This document shows, piece after piece, positions 16,514 through 25,268 of a DNA stretch of 64,000 nt. The position numbers and the translations under genes were made by a program. The stretch's first letter is position 1; every line of letters starts with the position of its first letter. This DNA is from Synergistaceae bacterium (lineage in GTDB: Bacteria > Synergistota > Synergistia > Synergistales > Synergistaceae). The notes under the pieces were generated by a model that had not been told where the DNA came from, searched no databases, and was given only the letters and a program-made list of their open reading frames with translations. Location of the stretch: the NCBI GenBank assembly GCA_031269245.1, contig JAISZL010000032.1, forward strand, positions 20,153-84,152, written 5' to 3'.

Positions 16514-17872
16514 ATGAATTCGGCAAAAAGAAGCTACACTTCCGCGCAGATCATGAAATTCGTAATTCCGTCTCTGTTGGGCGCAATCGCCTTCGTGATG
16601 CCCATACCTCAAAACAACACGCTCAACACCATACTCGGGATGCTCATCGACTTCGGCAAGGCGCTTCTGAAGGATTACCTGCCCGCCACCGCCATGACGT
16701 TCGTCGTGGCAAGCGCCGTCGTCTCCCTCGTGGCCGTCGCCGCCAAGCCGAAATTCATAATGGAGAGCGAGTTCATGAGGGACCTCTTCGCGGTGCCACC
16801 GTTCTGGCTTCTCTCGCGCGTCCTGGGCGGCGTGTTCTACGTCATGATCTTCTACCACCTCGGACCGGAGGTCGTGTGGAACATGGACAACGGGGGAACC
16901 CCCGGCATCGTCTTAGCCCCAGCGCTCCTCATAATATTCCTCATACTCGCCGGTTTCGTCCCGTTGCTGACGGACTACGGGCTGATGGAGTACATTGGAA
17001 CGTTCGCCCGCCCGATCATGGGACCGCTCTTCAAGCTCCCCGGCAGGGCGGCGGTGGACTGCATCGCCTCGTGGGTGGGCAGCAGCTCGGTGGCCGTCGT
17101 CATAACCACGAAGGTCCACGACCAGGGATATTACACAGACAGGGAGGCATCGATAATATCCACGACCTTCTCCGTCATCAGCATAGCCTACATCTACGTG
17201 ATGGCAGACTTCGTCAAGCTGCCGCACATGTACTTTCAAATCCTCCTGTCGGTATACGCAGTGACGTTCATCCTGGCTCTGATAATGCCCCGTATATGGC
17301 CCCTCTCCTCGATACCGGACACGTACTCCGGCCGGGCAGGGAAGCAGCGGGTTGGCGACGACGTGCCGCCCGGCAAGACGCTCGGCGAGTGGGCGCTGAA
17401 GCTGGCCGTGGACAGAGCCTCGAGCCAGACGCTCAGCACAACCCTCCAGGGAATCGTTAAGACCCTCATCTCCCTCATAGTGAGCACGATGCCGCTCGTC
17501 ATATCGTGGGGCACCATAGCGCTCATCATCGCCAACAGCACACCGATCTTCAAGATCATCGCGACGCCGTTCACATGGCTGCTCGGCCTCATGAGCATCC
17601 CAGAGGCGTCGGAGGTCGGCACTGCGTTCATCCTGAGCTACGCTGACCAGTTCTTAGCGGCGGTCGTCGGCTCGGCGGTCACGACGGACGCCGCGCGCTT
17701 CATGTGCGCCGGGATATCGGCGACCGGGCTGATTTACATGACGGAGGTCGGGGTACTCATTCTGAACTCGTCCATACCCCTGAACTTCGTCAAGCTCACC
17801 GTGATCTACATCATACGAGCCGTGCTGACGGTCTTCCTGCTCTCGCCGTTCGCGTGGTACTTCACGATGTAG
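16514..17872 (+). CDS. YjiH-type membrane protein with nucleoside-recognition (Gate) domains
   Basis: 452 residues with about 11 hydrophobic helices; GAGGAGGATGAGGG upstream. It contains LTDYGLMEYIGTFARPIMGPLFKLPGRAAVDCIASWVGSSSVAVV and a later repeat (SEVGTAFILSYADQFLAAVVGSAVT), the two Gate modules of the YjiH family. Members are predicted transporters found in amino-acid catabolic clusters of anaerobes, and no substrate is established. Its position between an aminotransferase and etfBA suggests uptake of an amino acid, peptide or 2-hydroxyacid, which is inference. Confidence 0.9.
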   Translation: MNSAKRSYTSAQIMKFVIPSLLGAIAFVMPIPQNNTLNTILGMLIDFGKALLKDYLPATAMTFVVASAVVSLVAVAAKPKFIMESEFMRDLFAVPPFWLLSRVLGGVFYVMIFYHLGPEVVWNMDNGGTPGIVLAPALLIIFLILAGFVPLLTDYGLMEYIGTFARPIMGPLFKLPGRAAVDCIASWVGSSSVAVVITTKVHDQGYYTDREASIISTTFSVISIAYIYVMADFVKLPHMYFQILLSVYAVTFILALIMPRIWPLSSIPDTYSGRAGKQRVGDDVPPGKTLGEWALKLAVDRASSQTLSTTLQGIVKTLISLIVSTMPLVISWGTIALIIANSTPIFKIIATPFTWLLGLMSIPEASEVGTAFILSYADQFLAAVVGSAVTTDAARFMCAGISATGLIYMTEVGVLILNSSIPLNFVKLTVIYIIRAVLTVFLLSPFAWYFTM

Positions 17873-17907
17873 CGGATCCAGCCGAGGGAAGCGCGCCGGT
17901 CAGCCAA

Positions 17908-18699
17908 ATGAACTTCGCCATACTCATGAAACAGGTGCCGGACACCGACGAGGTCAAAATGGACCTCGAACGCGGCGTCATGATCCGGAACGGCGTAGGC
18001 GGCGTCGTGAACCCGCTGGACCTGAACGCGCTGGAGGCCGCCATGCGCATACGGGAGGAGGGGGACTCCGTGTCGGTCCTGTCGATGGGTCCGCCAAAAG
18101 CCGAGGAGTCCCTCCGCGAGTGCCTGGCGCTCGGCGCGGACAGGGCGGTACTGGCGACAGACGCGGCCTTCGCCGGAGGGGACACCTGGGCCACGTCCAA
18201 GGTGCTCGCCGCAATGCTCGAGCACACCGGCCTCCCTGACCTCGTCATAGCGGGAGAGAAGGCTACGGACGGCGAGACGGGACAGGTCGGGCCCGAGGTC
18301 GCGGCGATGCTCGGGTGGCCGGTCGCCACCCACGTCACGGGGCTGAAGAGGACGCCGGGCGGAGTCGAGGTAGTATGCGCGCTGGAGGAAGGCATACTGA
18401 CGCAGCGGCTCGGCACGCCATGCCTCGTCACCGTCCTGAGCTTCGTCAATGACCTCCCTCTGCCCACGCTGTCGGGGAAAAAACGAGCGCACTCGCTCGA
18501 AGTGGAGACGCTCTCCGCGCGCGACTTGGGCATCGGGGACGGCGCGGCTGGGCTAGCGGCGTCACCCACCAGGGTCACCAGGATAGAGACGCCCAAAATA
18601 GCGCGGCGCGCGGAGAAATTCATGGCGAAGCGCGCGGACGAGCTGGAGGCCGGTCTGGACAGGGTCATCGAAATCTTAGCCGGCGCGGCGATCTTATAG
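17908..18699 (+). CDS. etfB: Electron transfer flavoprotein, beta subunit
   Basis: 263 residues from ATG 17908 (MNFAILMKQVPDTD); the track ORF's longer start runs back into the YjiH gene. The family signature VIAGEKATDGETGQVGPEVA is present. Its TDGxTxQVGPE form resembles the bifurcating/NADH-linked Etf group rather than the AMP-binding mitochondrial type (DDxCNQTGQ). Other marks: VVNPLDLNALEAAMRIRE and the C-terminal PKIARRAEKFMAKR. The EtfA gene follows after 11 bp. It accepts electrons from a flavin dehydrogenase, most likely the FAD oxidase encoded just after EtfA. Confidence 0.96.
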   Translation: MNFAILMKQVPDTDEVKMDLERGVMIRNGVGGVVNPLDLNALEAAMRIREEGDSVSVLSMGPPKAEESLRECLALGADRAVLATDAAFAGGDTWATSKVLAAMLEHTGLPDLVIAGEKATDGETGQVGPEVAAMLGWPVATHVTGLKRTPGGVEVVCALEEGILTQRLGTPCLVTVLSFVNDLPLPTLSGKKRAHSLEVETLSARDLGIGDGAAGLAASPTRVTRIETPKIARRAEKFMAKRADELEAGLDRVIEILAGAAIL

Positions 18700-18710
18700 G
18701 GGGGAAGCGC

Positions 18711-19775
18711 TTGCGGCGAGCCGAACGGGAAGAACGACGCGAAAATCATGGGGCCCGGGGCGAGGTATGGGTGCTGGGAGAGGTCAAGTGCTCCGGCGCA
18801 GTGAGCGAAGCCACGCGCGAACTTTCGGCCAAAGCCCGATCCCTGGCTGACGCGCTTGTGGCGTCAACAGGCGGGCGCCGCAGAGTGAGCGCGATAATGA
18901 TGCTGGACGACGCGGCCGCGCCGGAAGCGGAGCTGGAACAAATCGGGCAGTACGGCGCGGACGAGGTGATGGTGGTGCGCGGCGCGGGGCTGCCGTTCGA
19001 CAGGGCCAAGTGCGCCAAAATTCTGGCGCTGCTAACGAAAAAAAATCGCCCGCAAATCCTGCTGGCGCCAGCTACGGCGTTTGGCCGCTCTGTCATGCCC
19101 TACGCGGCGGCGCTGCTCGAAACGGGCCTGACCGCGGACTGCACGGGTCTGGAGATCGAGGAGGGCACAGGTCTGCTGCTCCAGACGAGGCCGGCTATAG
19201 GGGGCAACGTAATGGCCACCATCAAGACTCCGAACCACAGGCCCCAGATGGCGACTGTCAGGCCCAGGACCTTCAGGACCCCGGCGCCGATTCCCGGAGG
19301 GGCAGCCAAAATCGTCGAGCCGGAGCTGCCCGACGTGGAGGACAGCGCGGCCGCGTCGTCCTTCGAGCCGTTCAAGGCCGCTCGCGGCGCTCTCCAAGAC
19401 GATGACGCTATCGTATCCGGCGGAAAGGGTCTGCGGCGCCCCGAGGGGTTCGATCTGATATCGAGGCTCGCGGACGCAATAGGCGGCGGAGTGGGCGCGT
19501 CGCGCCCTGTCGCCGAGATGAGGTGGATCGGCTATCAGCACCAGGTGGGGTTGTCGGGCCAGACGGTGTCGCCGAAGGTGTACATCGCGGCCGGCATCTC
19601 CGGCTCCGCGCAGCATCTGGCGGGTATGGGAACGTCCGGCAAGATAATCTCTATCAACCGCGACCCGGAAGCGCCGATCTTCAACGCCTCGGACGTGGCA
19701 CTCTGCGGCGACCTATACGAAATCATCCCCCTGCTGATCGAGAGGATAGAGCGCGGAAGGACGGGCTCGCGATGA
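18711..19775 (+). CDS. etfA: Electron transfer flavoprotein, alpha subunit
   Basis: 354 residues with a TTG start preceded by GGGGGG at about 6 nt. There is no earlier start because the EtfB stop is 11 bp away. The C-terminal FAD-binding region is standard: GGKGLRRPEGFDLISRLADAIGG, QVGLSGQTVSPKVYIAAGISGSAQHLAGM, INRDPEAPIFNASD. No ferredoxin-like CxxC module precedes it, unlike some clostridial LctC proteins. The stop overlaps the next ATG by 4 bp (ATGA), implying coupled translation with the dehydrogenase. Confidence 0.95.
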   Translation: MRRAEREERRENHGARGEVWVLGEVKCSGAVSEATRELSAKARSLADALVASTGGRRRVSAIMMLDDAAAPEAELEQIGQYGADEVMVVRGAGLPFDRAKCAKILALLTKKNRPQILLAPATAFGRSVMPYAAALLETGLTADCTGLEIEEGTGLLLQTRPAIGGNVMATIKTPNHRPQMATVRPRTFRTPAPIPGGAAKIVEPELPDVEDSAAASSFEPFKAARGALQDDDAIVSGGKGLRRPEGFDLISRLADAIGGGVGASRPVAEMRWIGYQHQVGLSGQTVSPKVYIAAGISGSAQHLAGMGTSGKIISINRDPEAPIFNASDVALCGDLYEIIPLLIERIERGRTGSR

Positions 19776-21208
19776 GCGGCGGCGGCAGACCCGCCTACTC
19801 CCCCGTCACCGAGGGGGTTTTGAGCGACCTCGCGGACATTCTGGGCACATACGGCGTCTCCGCCGACCGGGAAAAGCGCGCTGCGTACTCGCTCGACGAG
19901 ACGCTGCCTCGCTTCGAGGGCGAGTACAGGGCCGACGCGGTCTGTTTCCCGGAGAGCGCGGAGCAGGTCTCGCGCGTCATGAAATACGCCAACGACAACA
20001 GAATCCCCGTCACCCCGCGCGGCGCCGGGACGGGCCTGTCGGGCGGGGCAATACCCCTGTACGGCGGGATAGTGCTCTCAATGGAGCGCATGAATGGCAT
20101 TCTCGAGATAGACGCGGCAAACAGGACGCTCACCGCCGAGCCCGGCGTCGTGACCTCCGAGATAACGAAGCTCGCCCGCGAAAGGGGGCTGCTCTACGCG
20201 GGCGACCCGTGCAGCGGCGACATATCTTTCATAGGGGGTAACGTGGCGGAGAACGCGGGGGGCAACAAGGTCATCAAGTACGGGGCCACCGGCGCGCACG
20301 TCCTGGGCCTGGAGGTGGTGCTGCCCGACGGCAGGATGGTCGAGCTCGGCGGCAAGAGGCGCAAGGACGTGACGGGCTATGATTTGATACACCTCATAGT
20401 CGGCTCCGAGGGCACACTAGCCGTCGTCACCAAGGTAACGCTCAACCTGCTGCCGCTCCCAAAGCGCGTCACGGACCTGCTCGTCCCGATGCCGACGATC
20501 GAGTCCGCGATGAACCTCGTGTCGCTCATCACGACGCGGGGCGGCGTCATACCGGCGTCGATCGAGTTCATGGACAGAAGGTCGATTCAAAATGTCGAGG
20601 AGTACACGGGCATGTGTATCCCTCACAGCGACGCCGGCACCCAGCTGATCATCCAGCTTGACGGAATGGATCGCGGGCAGCTGTGGAACGACGTGGAGCG
20701 TGTGGGCGACATCTGCGCGGGTGGGGGCGCGCTCGAGGTATTCGTCGCGGAGGACAGGAACGCCCGCGACAGGGTGTGGAGAATACGGCGCCTCGTCGCC
20801 GAGGAGGAGTGGACGGGCTCCATGCCGTTGCTCTCCAAGGAGGACATAGTCGTCCCGATGGGCGGGATAAGCGCGTTTTTCGAACTGCTGCCGGCGATCT
20901 CGCAAAAACATCAAGCGACATACAACGCCTATGGGCACATAGGAGACGGCAACATACACATCACCCTCTTCCCCGAGTCCGCGGACGCCGTAGAGGAGGA
21001 CACCGCCAAGTCCGCCGACTCGCTGCGGCGGGACCTCTACGCCGCGGTCAGAGAGCTGGGCGGGACCCTCTCGGGCGAACACGGGGTGGGTTTGAAGAAG
21101 AAGTACACGGATATCTTCCTCAGCCGCGCGCACATCGATCTGATCAAGAGCGTCAAAGCGGCATTTGACCCCAATGACATCCTGAACCCGGGGAAGATAG
21201 TCATGTAG
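19772..21208 (+). CDS. FAD-linked 2-hydroxyacid dehydrogenase (GlcD/LDH type)
   Basis: 478 residues from ATG 19772, which overlaps the etfA stop; the track's earlier start reads through etfA in the wrong frame. VAO/PCMH fold: FAD-binding RGAGTGLSGGAIPLYGGIVLSM, AGDPCSGDISFIGGNVAENAGGN, KDVTGYDLIHLIVGSEGTLAVV; C-terminal FAD-oxidase domain with NAYGHIGDGNIH and GGTLSGEHGVGLKKK. The family includes glycolate oxidase GlcD, D-lactate and D-2-hydroxyglutarate dehydrogenases. The gene order etfB-etfA-dehydrogenase matches the lactate dehydrogenase/Etf complex of acetogens. The substrate (lactate or a 2-hydroxyacid from amino-acid fermentation) is undecided. Confidence 0.94.
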   Translation: MSGGGRPAYSPVTEGVLSDLADILGTYGVSADREKRAAYSLDETLPRFEGEYRADAVCFPESAEQVSRVMKYANDNRIPVTPRGAGTGLSGGAIPLYGGIVLSMERMNGILEIDAANRTLTAEPGVVTSEITKLARERGLLYAGDPCSGDISFIGGNVAENAGGNKVIKYGATGAHVLGLEVVLPDGRMVELGGKRRKDVTGYDLIHLIVGSEGTLAVVTKVTLNLLPLPKRVTDLLVPMPTIESAMNLVSLITTRGGVIPASIEFMDRRSIQNVEEYTGMCIPHSDAGTQLIIQLDGMDRGQLWNDVERVGDICAGGGALEVFVAEDRNARDRVWRIRRLVAEEEWTGSMPLLSKEDIVVPMGGISAFFELLPAISQKHQATYNAYGHIGDGNIHITLFPESADAVEEDTAKSADSLRRDLYAAVRELGGTLSGEHGVGLKKKYTDIFLSRAHIDLIKSVKAAFDPNDILNPGKIVM

Positions 21209-21280
21209 CGGAACACCGGCGACGAATGCTCAAAAACGAGCTTCTATCGCCATAAAGCGCCAGTTGGACTTGAATATTTA

Positions 21281-21307
21281 CCCCAGGCATTTGATTTCAA
21301 ATTGGTA
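21281..21307 (+). repeat. Degenerate end of the ~105-bp intergenic repeat (copy D)
   Basis: ACCCCAGGCATTTGATTTCAAATTGGTATG matches the right end of copies A-C (CCTTCAGGCTTTTGATTTCAAATTGATATG in B, read in the same sense). The preceding 70 bp down to the glcD-like stop have the right length but little identity. Confidence 0.6.
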
Positions 21308-21348
21308 TGCGAGTACGGCGATGAATCGATCGGGTTTCAGGATCGAGA

Positions 21349-21660
21349 CTATAATTTCCTTGGACAGCTGTCACAAAAAACGATCTCACTTTTATCCGAG
21401 TCGCACGCGCGCTTCTTTTTTTCGCGCGAGAACGCCTGGCAGAGATATTTCACGTCGGCGTCATCGTCAAGGAAACCGGCCTCCACCAGCCCATCCAATA
21501 TGCTCTGAAAGCTGTAGCCCCTCAAGCGGAGCTTGCAAATGTCATCAAAACCCATCTTCACGACGTATGAGTAAGAGTGCCGGCCCTTTCTCCTGGGCGG
21601 CTTCGTCGCGAGAGACTCCAAGACGCTATGCAGGGAATCCGCTACGCTGCCCATCTTCAT
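21349..21660 (-). CDS. Small basic protein of unknown function, helix-turn-helix-like segment
   Basis: The track start at 21729 has no ribosome binding site, whereas ATG 21660 follows GCGGAGGTG at 7 nt, giving 103 residues. A basic run (PPRRKGRHSYS) precedes MGFDDICKLRLRGYSFQSILDGLVEAGFL, a helix-turn-helix-like pattern. A serine- and lysine-rich tail containing two close cysteines (CDSDKSEIVFCDSC) ends the protein. The overall layout resembles small DNA-binding accessory proteins of plasmids and integrative elements, but I cannot name a family. It lies beside a 580-bp AT-rich gap and a repeat remnant, which suggests accessory DNA. Confidence 0.6.
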   Translation of the reverse strand: MKMGSVADSLHSVLESLATKPPRRKGRHSYSYVVKMGFDDICKLRLRGYSFQSILDGLVEAGFLDDDADVKYLCQAFSREKKKRACDSDKSEIVFCDSCPRKL

Positions 21661-22242
21661 GAACTCCACCTCCGCATAAATTAATGAACTCTTATAGGCC
21701 AGAAGCGTTACTGATTTTTCGTGTAACATTATAATGGCTTAAAGCATTATGCGCAAACGGTTTTTTTCGTTTTTTTTAGCTTATATTCATCATATTAACA
21801 GAAGTATTTTAAGAAATATTCATTAAAATATCTTACTAATAAATAGCTAAAATTATTATAAAGAATATGAATTTAATATGCTTTTAGTTTTCATCTTTTA
21901 AAAAATCTATACATATATTCAAGGTATTCTCAGGGTTTTACTACAATATTTTGATACTAAACAGCTATAGAAGATATAGTTGCCTGATATTACTGTAAAA
22001 AACTGTAAAGTGCCTATAGAGTGAGCTCCTAGGCTAAATCATGAGCCTGGGAGAACATTGCATAAAACCTATTAGCCTAATCTAATATAGTTCTGAAGTC
22101 GCATCAAACAAGATAAAGAAAGCCCTACGATAATATTGCTTCAATATAAAACATACTCTGCATTAAATTAAGTATATTCACAAACAATTAATGCAATTCA
22201 TGGGCGATTTGAAATTTGATAGAAAGGCGTATGAATACAGTC
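21661..22242. other. AT-rich intergenic gap
   Basis: About 580 bp of strongly AT-rich DNA with no ORF carrying a plausible start. The one clear structure is an inverted repeat at 22026-22053 (CTCCTAGGCT aaatcatg AGCCTGGGAG) lacking a U-tract. It could be a protein-binding site or a weak terminator. Confidence 0.5.
22026..22053. repeat. 10-bp inverted repeat in AT-rich gap
   Basis: CTCCTAGGCT and AGCCTGGGAG pair (one G-U or mismatch) around an 8-nt loop. No T-run follows on either strand. Confidence 0.5.
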
Positions 22243-23223
22243 TTACCGCGCGTCGTCCGCGGCGGAGGCGCGCGTCAGGCGATTGCGTATCGCCTCGCCC
22301 AGGCCCGCGGCGCCGGGCAGGTCCGCTATGATGAGCTCAGCTCCGCACGTCTCGAGCTCGCGCATGACGGCGAACAGGTTTCGCCCGTACTCGTCCAGCG
22401 AGTCGAACCTCACGCTGCGGACCGAGCCGTCGGGCGGAATCCGCAAGCCCATGTAGCACCACTTGACGCCCCCCTCCGCGCGAAACACATCCGTGCCGTC
22501 CCCGTCCCACAGAAAGAGGGGTATCGACGGGGCGTAATGCCTGTGCCTCGTGCCGGGCGATCTGTGTTTTATCTCCCGCTCGCCGCTCTCCTCCACGTCG
22601 ACTATCTGTTCTAACATCTCGCGGGTCACGCCGCCAGGACGAAGGATCGTCACGGTGCCCTCAGTCGCGTCTATCACAGTCGACTCGATGCCTATGGCAG
22701 CGTGTCCGCCGTCGATTATCATGTCAACCGAGTCCCCGATGTCGTCACATACCGCCTGGGCGGTCGTAGGGCTGGGGCGCCCGCTCTTGTTGGCGGAGGG
22801 AGCCGCTATGGGGACGCCCGCCTCGCGTATCAGCTCCAGTGCCGTCCAGTTCATCGGCGCGCGCATGGCGACGGTGTCGAGGTTCGCCCTCGTGACGGCG
22901 GGCACGGCGCCGAGGGAGTACAGGACGATCGTCAGCGGCCCTGGCCAGAAGTGACGCATCAGCAGCTCCGCCGCGCTGTTTATCTCCGCGTAGCGGGCGG
23001 CCTCCCTCATACCGGGCACGTGCAGGATCAGAGGGTTGTCGGAGGGGCGCCCCTTGGCGCGGTAAATTTTTTCGACCGCCTCCGGGTCGAGCGCGTTCGC
23101 CCCGAGCCCGTAGACCGTCTCCGTCGGGAACGACACCAGGCCCCCGCTCCTCAATATCCCCGCCGCGCGCGCTATCACCTCGCGAGTCGGGAGGGAAATT
23201 TTTTCAGCGTAATTTCTGGACAT
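22243..23223 (-). CDS. tsaC: L-threonylcarbamoyladenylate synthase (Sua5 type)
   Basis: Makes threonylcarbamoyl-AMP for the t6A37 modification of ANN-decoding tRNAs. The track uses TTG 23229, but ATG 23223, preceded by GGGAGTG at 9 nt, is preferred (326 residues). The YrdC domain (residues 10-200) has GLVSFPTETVYGLGANA, KIYRAKGRPSDNPLILH, WPGPLTIVL, APSANKSGRPSPTTA and IIDGGHAAIGIESTVID. A linker, SPGTRHRHYAP, then leads to the smaller Sua5 C-terminal domain, so it is the long Sua5 form. It follows tgt by 6 bp: two tRNA-modification genes in one unit. Confidence 0.95.
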   Translation of the reverse strand: MSRNYAEKISLPTREVIARAAGILRSGGLVSFPTETVYGLGANALDPEAVEKIYRAKGRPSDNPLILHVPGMREAARYAEINSAAELLMRHFWPGPLTIVLYSLGAVPAVTRANLDTVAMRAPMNWTALELIREAGVPIAAPSANKSGRPSPTTAQAVCDDIGDSVDMIIDGGHAAIGIESTVIDATEGTVTILRPGGVTREMLEQIVDVEESGEREIKHRSPGTRHRHYAPSIPLFLWDGDGTDVFRAEGGVKWCYMGLRIPPDGSVRSVRFDSLDEYGRNLFAVMRELETCGAELIIADLPGAAGLGEAIRNRLTRASAADDAR

Positions 23224-23229
23224 GGACAA

Positions 23230-24360
23230 TCACTCCCGCGCGGCTCCAACGCCGAGCGAGCCCAGGACGCCATCCCTGAACTCGGGGTACGAGCCGTCTA
23301 TTATCGCCCTCCGCGCGTCCTTCATCAGGTTCACGAGGAAGTGCAAATTATGCCAGCTGCACAGGCGCGCCGAAAGTATCTCGCCGGCCCTGTAGAGGTG
23401 TCTCACGTAAGCCCTCGTGAAGTTGCGGCACACGTAACAGCCGCAGTTCTCGTCAATGGGGGAAAAATCCCTCTCGTAGGCGGCGTTTTTTATGTTTATC
23501 CTGCCCCGTCGAGTGAGGAGGCTGCCGTTGCGCCCGTTGCGGGTCGGCAGTACGCAGTCGAACATGTCCATCCCCCGCGCCACGCCCTCGACCAGGTTCT
23601 CCGGCATACCCACCCCCATGAGGTACCTCGGCTTGGAGACGGGCAGCTCGTCCCTCAGCGTGTCGAGCGCCGCGTACATCTCATCGTGCGTCTCGCCCAC
23701 CGACAGGCCGCCTATCGCGTAACCGTCGAACCCGATCTCGACCAGGCGGCGCGCGCAGAGCCTCCTATGATCGCCGAAGAGCGCTCCCTGCACGATGCCG
23801 AACAGCGCCTGCCCCCGCACGCCGCGCGACGAAAAGTAATCCCTGCACCTGCGCGCCCACTTGAGGGTTCGTGCCACCGCCGACCGGGAGGCCTCCTCGG
23901 TCGCCGGCAGTTTGACGCACTCGTCGAAGCACATCGCTATGTCGCTCCCGAGGGACCTCTGGACGCCCATCGACAGCTCCGGCGTCATGAAGTGCCTGCT
24001 GCCGTCTATGTGCGACCGGAACTCCACGCCGTCGTCGGAGATGCTCCTGAGCGACGCCAAGGAGAAGACCTGAAACCCGCCGCTGTCAGTGAGTATCGGC
24101 CCGTTCCAACCCATGAACCTATGAAGGCCGCCAGCCTCCTCTATAAGATCCGCCCCCGGCCTCAAGTACAGATGATAGGTGTTGCCCAATATCACCCGCG
24201 CGCCCAGTCCCTCCAACTCCGGCGGCGACATCGCCTTCACCGTCGCCTGAGTGCCAACCGGCATGAATAGAGGTGTCTCGAACACGCCGTGAGGGGTCGC
24301 GAACTCCCCCGCGCGAGCACCGCTCTTGGGGCACTCCGCGATTACCTTGAACTCGAACAT
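23230..24360 (-). CDS. tgt: tRNA-guanine(34) transglycosylase
   Basis: Exchanges guanine 34 for preQ1 in Asp/Asn/His/Tyr tRNAs, the committed queuosine step. 376 residues from ATG 24360 (MFEFKVIAECPKSGARAG); the track ORF extends too far upstream. Catalytic DSGGFQVFS and the nucleophile Asp in MDMFDCVLPTRNGRNG are present. The zinc site is CGCYVCRNF with the distal Cys/His in LCSWHNLHF. No other queuosine genes are near. Confidence 0.97.
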   Translation of the reverse strand: MFEFKVIAECPKSGARAGEFATPHGVFETPLFMPVGTQATVKAMSPPELEGLGARVILGNTYHLYLRPGADLIEEAGGLHRFMGWNGPILTDSGGFQVFSLASLRSISDDGVEFRSHIDGSRHFMTPELSMGVQRSLGSDIAMCFDECVKLPATEEASRSAVARTLKWARRCRDYFSSRGVRGQALFGIVQGALFGDHRRLCARRLVEIGFDGYAIGGLSVGETHDEMYAALDTLRDELPVSKPRYLMGVGMPENLVEGVARGMDMFDCVLPTRNGRNGSLLTRRGRINIKNAAYERDFSPIDENCGCYVCRNFTRAYVRHLYRAGEILSARLCSWHNLHFLVNLMKDARRAIIDGSYPEFRDGVLGSLGVGAARE

Positions 24361-24476
24361 CCTCAGCCCACCCGCAAAAATACGTGAATATCCGACTGAC
24401 GGCGCTCCCATGACCTGCGGCGCGCCCGAGCCGTTCGGACAATTATACCAATGATATGCGCGCGAAAGCTGGTAAA

Positions 24477-25250
24477 ATGAGCGGCATGGAGAAAATTTTC
24501 GAGGCGGACGATGCTCGCGTGAGGGCGAGCGGACGCTATCCCAACGATATTTTGTTCGGAGCCCTGAAGATGTTCCAGCCGGCGGACGGCGCGGGGCCGA
24601 GGGTGAACATGGACACCGTCCTGTTAGCGCACTACGCGAGAATAAAACCACGCTCGCGCGTCGTGGAGATGGGCTGCGCGCACGGCGCCGTCAGCATCAT
24701 ATTGTCCAGGCGGACGCCGTCAGCGCGCATCGACGCGTTCGACATCAACCGCGAGCTCATAGACATGGCCCGCGAGAACGCGCGCTTGAACTCCGCGGGA
24801 GGCGTTTCGTTCTTCGTCTCCGACCTTCGCGGGCACAGGGAGAACTTTCGGCCAGAGTCCTACGACGCCGTAGTGATGAATCCCCCCTACGACGAGCCGG
24901 GGCGCTGCCGCCCGAGCTCCGACGCGGCGATGGCCTCCGCCATGCACGGCGGCGCCTGCACGCTCTCCGAGGTGGTGCGGTGCGCGAAGTATCTGCTGCG
25001 CAACAGGGGAAAATTTTTCCTCGTCATGAGGGCCAAGAGGATTGCGGAGCTGTTCAGCCTGCTGCATGAGCACAACGTGAGGCCCAAGAGGTTTCGCATG
25101 GTCCATCCGAAGCCCGGCCGAGACGCGTCCGTCGCGCTGGTGGAGGCGGCACGGGCCTCTGGCGACGGGGTGATGGCGGAGCCGCCGCTCTTCGTATACG
25201 GACCGGACGGCGAGTACACCGAACAGCTGCTCGCGGCGTACAGGATTTAA
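24477..25250 (+). CDS. tRNA1(Val) (adenine37-N6)-methyltransferase-like
   Basis: 257 residues from ATG 24477; ATG 24456 and 24486 are alternatives and none has a strong ribosome binding site. Class I SAM-dependent methyltransferase: VVEMGCAHGAVSIIL (motif I), IDAFDINRELIDMARENA, and the N6-adenine catalytic motif VMNPPYDEPG. The N-terminus (FGALKMFQPADG) resembles TrmN6/YfiC proteins. It is followed by rsmI, a usual pairing (yabB-yazA-rsmI order in Firmicutes). It starts 116 bp divergent from tgt. Confidence 0.85.
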   Translation: MSGMEKIFEADDARVRASGRYPNDILFGALKMFQPADGAGPRVNMDTVLLAHYARIKPRSRVVEMGCAHGAVSIILSRRTPSARIDAFDINRELIDMARENARLNSAGGVSFFVSDLRGHRENFRPESYDAVVMNPPYDEPGRCRPSSDAAMASAMHGGACTLSEVVRCAKYLLRNRGKFFLVMRAKRIAELFSLLHEHNVRPKRFRMVHPKPGRDASVALVEAARASGDGVMAEPPLFVYGPDGEYTEQLLAAYRI

Positions 25251-25268
25251 CGGGGCCGGCCCGGTAAG

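Noticed and set aside
22702-24270. 522-codon plus-strand ORF opposite tsaC and tgt
   Set aside because: Shadow of two clearly conserved enzymes; no plausible start signal.
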